Shown here piece after piece: positions 61,189 to 64,000 of a stretch of DNA of 64,000 nucleotides. The notes under the pieces were generated by a model. That model made no database searches. It was not told where the DNA came from and saw nothing but the letters and a program-made list of their open reading frames with translations. The position numbers and the translations under genes were made by a program. The DNA comes from Helicobacter pylori (GTDB taxonomy: Bacteria > Campylobacterota > Campylobacteria > Campylobacterales > Helicobacteraceae). The stretch is taken from contig NZ_QBAW01000002.1 of NCBI RefSeq assembly GCF_009689985.1, forward strand, positions 62,001 through 126,000. The letters run 5' to 3'. How positions within the stretch are numbered: position 1 is the first letter of the stretch; every line of letters starts with the position of its first letter.

Positions 61189-61590
61189 ATGCAACAAGCC
61201 ACAGAAGCATTGAATCACCCCTATTTTGGCGTTTTTGTTTTGTTGGTATTCACCTTTTGGGTGTTTAACTTAACCTTAAGGATTCAAAGGTTTTTAAGCC
61301 GTAAAATGGCTCAAAAAAAGGGCGAAAAGCTCAAGCTCGCTCCCTATGAATGCGGGCCTGTGGCTCTCAAACAGCCTAATAGGGTGTCGCACCATTTCTA
61401 TATCATGGCCATGCTTTTTATTTTATTTGATGTAGAAATCGTTTTCATGTTCCCTTGGGCGATTGATTTTAAAAAATTAGGCTTGTTTGGGCTCATTGAA
61501 ATGCTAGGCTTTGTCTTCTTTTTAACCATTGGTTTTATTTACGCTCTAAAGCGAAACGCTTTGAGTTGGCAGAAATTAGAGGTGAAATAA
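61189..61590 (+). CDS. nuoA: NADH-quinone oxidoreductase subunit A
   Basis: 133 aa, three helices, membrane subunit. [20 protein letters not shown] (P-Y-E-C-G) and [15 protein letters not shown] are diagnostic. First gene of nuo. Confidence 0.97.
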   Translation: MQQATEALNHPYFGVFVLLVFTFWVFNLTLRIQRFLSRKMAQKKGEKLKLAPYECGPVALKQPNRVSHHFYIMAMLFILFDVEIVFMFPWAIDFKKLGLFGLIEMLGFVFFLTIGFIYALKRNALSWQKLEVK

Positions 61591-62069
61591 TGCAACAAGC
61601 ACCAGTTGTTCTAAGCACTTTGGATAAATTATTGAATTGGGGGCGTTCTAATTCGCTTTGGCCCTTAACTTATGGCTTGGCGTGTTGTGCGATTGAGATG
61701 ATGGCAACAGGGGGTTCAAGGTTTGATTTTGACAGATTTGGCACGATTTTTAGAGCGAGTCCTAGGCAATCTGATGTGATGATCATCGCTGGCACGCTCA
61801 CTAAAAAGCATGCCGAATTCATGCGTAGGCTCTATGATCAAATGCCTGAACCTAAATGGGTGATTTCTATGGGGAGTTGCGCTAACACGGGCGGGATGTT
61901 CAACACTTATGCGACCGTTCAAGGAGCGGACAGGATCGTTCCTGTGGATATTTACTTGCCCGGTTGTGCGCCGCGCCCAGAAACTTTACAATACGCTCTT
62001 ATGGTTTTGCAAGATAAAATCAGACGCTCTAAAGCGATCAAACAAGACGCTCCTAAAAGGTTAGTGTGA
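61590..62069 (+). CDS. nuoB: NADH-quinone oxidoreductase subunit B
   Basis: 159 aa from [13 protein letters not shown] at 61590, which overlaps the nuoA stop by one base. N2 cluster cysteines are in [18 protein letters not shown] and PGCAPRPE. N2 is the terminal Fe-S centre that reduces quinone. Confidence 0.97.
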   Translation: MQQAPVVLSTLDKLLNWGRSNSLWPLTYGLACCAIEMMATGGSRFDFDRFGTIFRASPRQSDVMIIAGTLTKKHAEFMRRLYDQMPEPKWVISMGSCANTGGMFNTYATVQGADRIVPVDIYLPGCAPRPETLQYALMVLQDKIRRSKAIKQDAPKRLV

Positions 62070-62866
62070 TGGTAAGAAAACAATCCCCCTATGAAGATGT
62101 GCAAAAACAATCGCGTCAGCATGACCCCTATAAAATCATAGAACCCACCCCTAAAAAATATTTAGAGGGCAGTGCTTATGAGGTCATTTACAACCACCTT
62201 TCTTACAAGCATGAAATTTTAGACAAATACATAGAGACTAACACGGCTGTGTTTTGGATCAAAAAAGACGATATTTTTTCTGTTGCTACGACTTTAAGGC
62301 ATTTGGGTTATGAGTGTTTGAGCGAAATGAGCGCGATAGATTTGTGCGCTAAAAAAGGGTATTTTGAATTGTTTTATCAATTTGTGGGTTTTAGCGATAG
62401 CTGCAAGAACCGCCGTAGGGTGCGCGTGAAGTGCGTTTTGTTGCCTAATGAGAGCGTGGATTCTTTGAGTTTTTTATACCGATCGGCTAATTGGAGCGAA
62501 AGGGAAGCGTATGACATGCTGGGCATTGTGTTTGACAAACACCCCTATTTGAAACGCCTTATCATGCCGCATGATTGGGTAGGCCACCCCTTGTTGCGTT
62601 CTTACCCGCTCAAAGGCGATGAATTCGCTCAATGGTATGAAGTGGATAAAATTTTTGGCAAAGAATACCGAGAAGTGGTGGGTAAAGAGCAGAGAGACAG
62701 CGCGAGAGTGGATGAAAAAGACACTTTCAATTTTGCAAAAATTGGCTATGAGCAGGGCAAGGGCGAAGAATTAAAAGAAGTAGAAGAAAAGCATGCGTTT
62801 AAGAAAATCCCTTTTGTCAAAGATTTGCACAAAATCGCCCCCACTATCTTAAAAAAGAGGCTATAA
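62069..62866 (+). CDS. nuoC: NADH-quinone oxidoreductase subunit C
   Basis: 265 aa from ATG at 62069 (start overlaps the nuoB TGA). [20 protein letters not shown] and [18 protein letters not shown] are conserved. Extended C-terminus, not fused to NuoD. Confidence 0.95.
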   Translation: MVRKQSPYEDVQKQSRQHDPYKIIEPTPKKYLEGSAYEVIYNHLSYKHEILDKYIETNTAVFWIKKDDIFSVATTLRHLGYECLSEMSAIDLCAKKGYFELFYQFVGFSDSCKNRRRVRVKCVLLPNESVDSLSFLYRSANWSEREAYDMLGIVFDKHPYLKRLIMPHDWVGHPLLRSYPLKGDEFAQWYEVDKIFGKEYREVVGKEQRDSARVDEKDTFNFAKIGYEQGKGEELKEVEEKHAFKKIPFVKDLHKIAPTILKKRL

Positions 62867-62867
62867 A

Positions 62868-64000
62868 ATGGCTCAAAATTTCACGAAACTCAACCCCCAA
62901 TTTGAAAACATCATTTTTGAACATGATGATAATCAAATGATTTTAAACTTTGGCCCTCAACACCCTAGTAGTCATGGGCAATTGCGCTTGATTTTGGAAT
63001 TAGAGGGCGAAAGAATCATTAAGGCTACCCCTGAAATTGGCTACTTGCATAGGGGCTGTGAAAAATTAGGCGAAAACATGACCTATAACGAATACATGCC
63101 CACTACCGACAGATTGGATTACACTTCTTCTACCAGCAATAATTACGCTTACGCTTATGCGGTAGAAACCTTACTCAATTTAGAAATCCCGCGCCGAGCG
63201 CAAGTGATCCGCACGATTTTATTAGAGCTTAACCGCATGATTTCACACATCTTTTTTATCAGCGTGCATGCTTTAGATGTGGGGGCGATGAGCGTGTTTT
63301 TGTATGCGTTTAAGACGAGGGAATACGGGTTGGATTTAATGGAGGATTATTGCGGGGCCAGGCTCACGCATAACGCTATAAGGATTGGGGGCGTGCCTTT
63401 AGATTTACCTCCTAATTGGCTAGAGGGCTTAAAAAAATTTTTAGGCGAAATGAGGGAATGCAAAAAGCTCATTCAAGGCTTATTGGATAAGAATCGCATT
63501 TGGCGGATGCGCTTGGAAAATGTGGGCGTTGTAACGCAAAAAATGGCGCAAAGTTGGGGCATGAGCGGTATCATGCTAAGAGGAACTGGGATCGCTTATG
63601 ACATTAGGAAAGAAGAACCTTATGAGCTTTATAAAGAGCTTGATTTTGATGTGCCGGTGGGTAATTATGGCGATAGCTATGATCGGTATTGTTTGTATAT
63701 GTTAGAAATTGACGAAAGCATTCGCATCATTGAACAACTCATTCCCATGTATGCTAAAACCGATACGCCCATCATGGCTCAAAACCCGCATTATATTTCC
63801 GCCCCTAAAGAAGATATAATGACGCAAAACTACGCCTTGATGCAGCATTTTGTTTTAGTGGCTCAAGGCATGCGCCCGCCCGTTGGGGAAGTGTATGCCC
63901 CCACAGAAAGCCCTAAAGGGGAATTAGGGTTTTTTATCCATTCAGAAGGCGAGCCTTACCCTCACAGATTAAAAATCAGAGCCCCTAGCTTTTATCATAT
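62868..64000 (+). CDS. nuoD: NADH-quinone oxidoreductase subunit D (partial)
   Basis: 377 codons to the edge; the family is about 409. [20 protein letters not shown] (quinone-site histidine), [20 protein letters not shown] and [12 protein letters not shown] are diagnostic. Truncated by the window end, not by mutation. It begins one base after nuoC. Confidence 0.97.
   Translation, partial: MAQNFTKLNPQFENIIFEHDDNQMILNFGPQHPSSHGQLRLILELEGERIIKATPEIGYLHRGCEKLGENMTYNEYMPTTDRLDYTSSTSNNYAYAYAVETLLNLEIPRRAQVIRTILLELNRMISHIFFISVHALDVGAMSVFLYAFKTREYGLDLMEDYCGARLTHNAIRIGGVPLDLPPNWLEGLKKFLGEMRECKKLIQGLLDKNRIWRMRLENVGVVTQKMAQSWGMSGIMLRGTGIAYDIRKEEPYELYKELDFDVPVGNYGDSYDRYCLYMLEIDESIRIIEQLIPMYAKTDTPIMAQNPHYISAPKEDIMTQNYALMQHFVLVAQGMRPPVGEVYAPTESPKGELGFFIHSEGEPYPHRLKIRAPSFYH

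Overview
The window is a chromosomal segment of Helicobacter pylori, or a strain extremely close to it. Support comes from the gene order (an rpoB-rplL-rplJ-rplA-rplK-nusG-secE-tRNA-rpmG-tuf block, the iceA1/hpyIM restriction locus beside cysE, amiF, a bab adhesin next to the S6-SSB-S18 operon, then nuoABCD), from the AT-rich sequence with poly-lysine/leucine codon style, and from near-verbatim protein signatures of the species. Gene names from the reference strain are recalled, not looked up.

Layout. 1-8677 (minus): transcription/translation block, from four tRNAs driven by a near-consensus promoter, through tuf, rpmG, tRNA-Trp, secE, nusG and the L11-L1-L10-L7/L12 genes, into rpoB, which runs off the left edge. 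8863-10599 (plus): the LPS O-antigen flippase gene wzk. 10608-13873 (minus): HAD phosphatase, the CATG methyltransferase hpyIM, a twice-broken iceA1 endonuclease gene, cysE and a 39-residue ORF. 14085-14697 (minus): two tRNA-Leu genes and atpE. 14969-16057 (plus): a lone, low-GC gene I cannot identify, between atpE and pnp. 16137-27567 (minus): pnp, a PRTase-like gene, lptD, an RDD gene, purD, an ABC ATPase, uppS and the large D-lactate dehydrogenase gene. 27633-34730 (mostly plus): rhodanese, hemD, crcB, (minus) hemW, cytochrome c553, then the rppH-lysC-hobA-holB-folP operon. 34818-35330 (minus): a sigma-54-type promoter and a flagellar-associated gene. 35650-40726 (plus): two membrane proteins, a DUF507 gene, carA and amiF. 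41000-57264 (minus, except a small DUF465 gene): a frameshifted small membrane gene, maf, alaS, babB, rpsR-ssb-rpsF, holA, rnr, aroE, an SH3 protein, an Opp/Dpp-type permease and binding protein, and trpS. 57336-58064 (minus): bioC. 58182-64000 (plus): secG, frr, pyrE, RDD, sirtuin, and nuoA-nuoD (partial).

Most of the window is core genome. Accessory or variable parts are: the unidentified gene at 14969-16057; the decayed iceA1 gene with an intact partner methyltransferase; the babB locus, which carries several hypermutable repeats (promoter A14, A22 farther upstream, CT10 in the signal sequence, ACT8 in the coding region) with a tandem 49-nt duplication upstream and a repeat field downstream; and a structured 250-nt non-coding stretch between the flagellar gene and the EamA transporter. 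I found no CRISPR array, insertion sequence, rRNA operon or prophage. No clearly new multi-gene system is visible; the best candidate for undescribed biology is the lone gene at 14969-16057.
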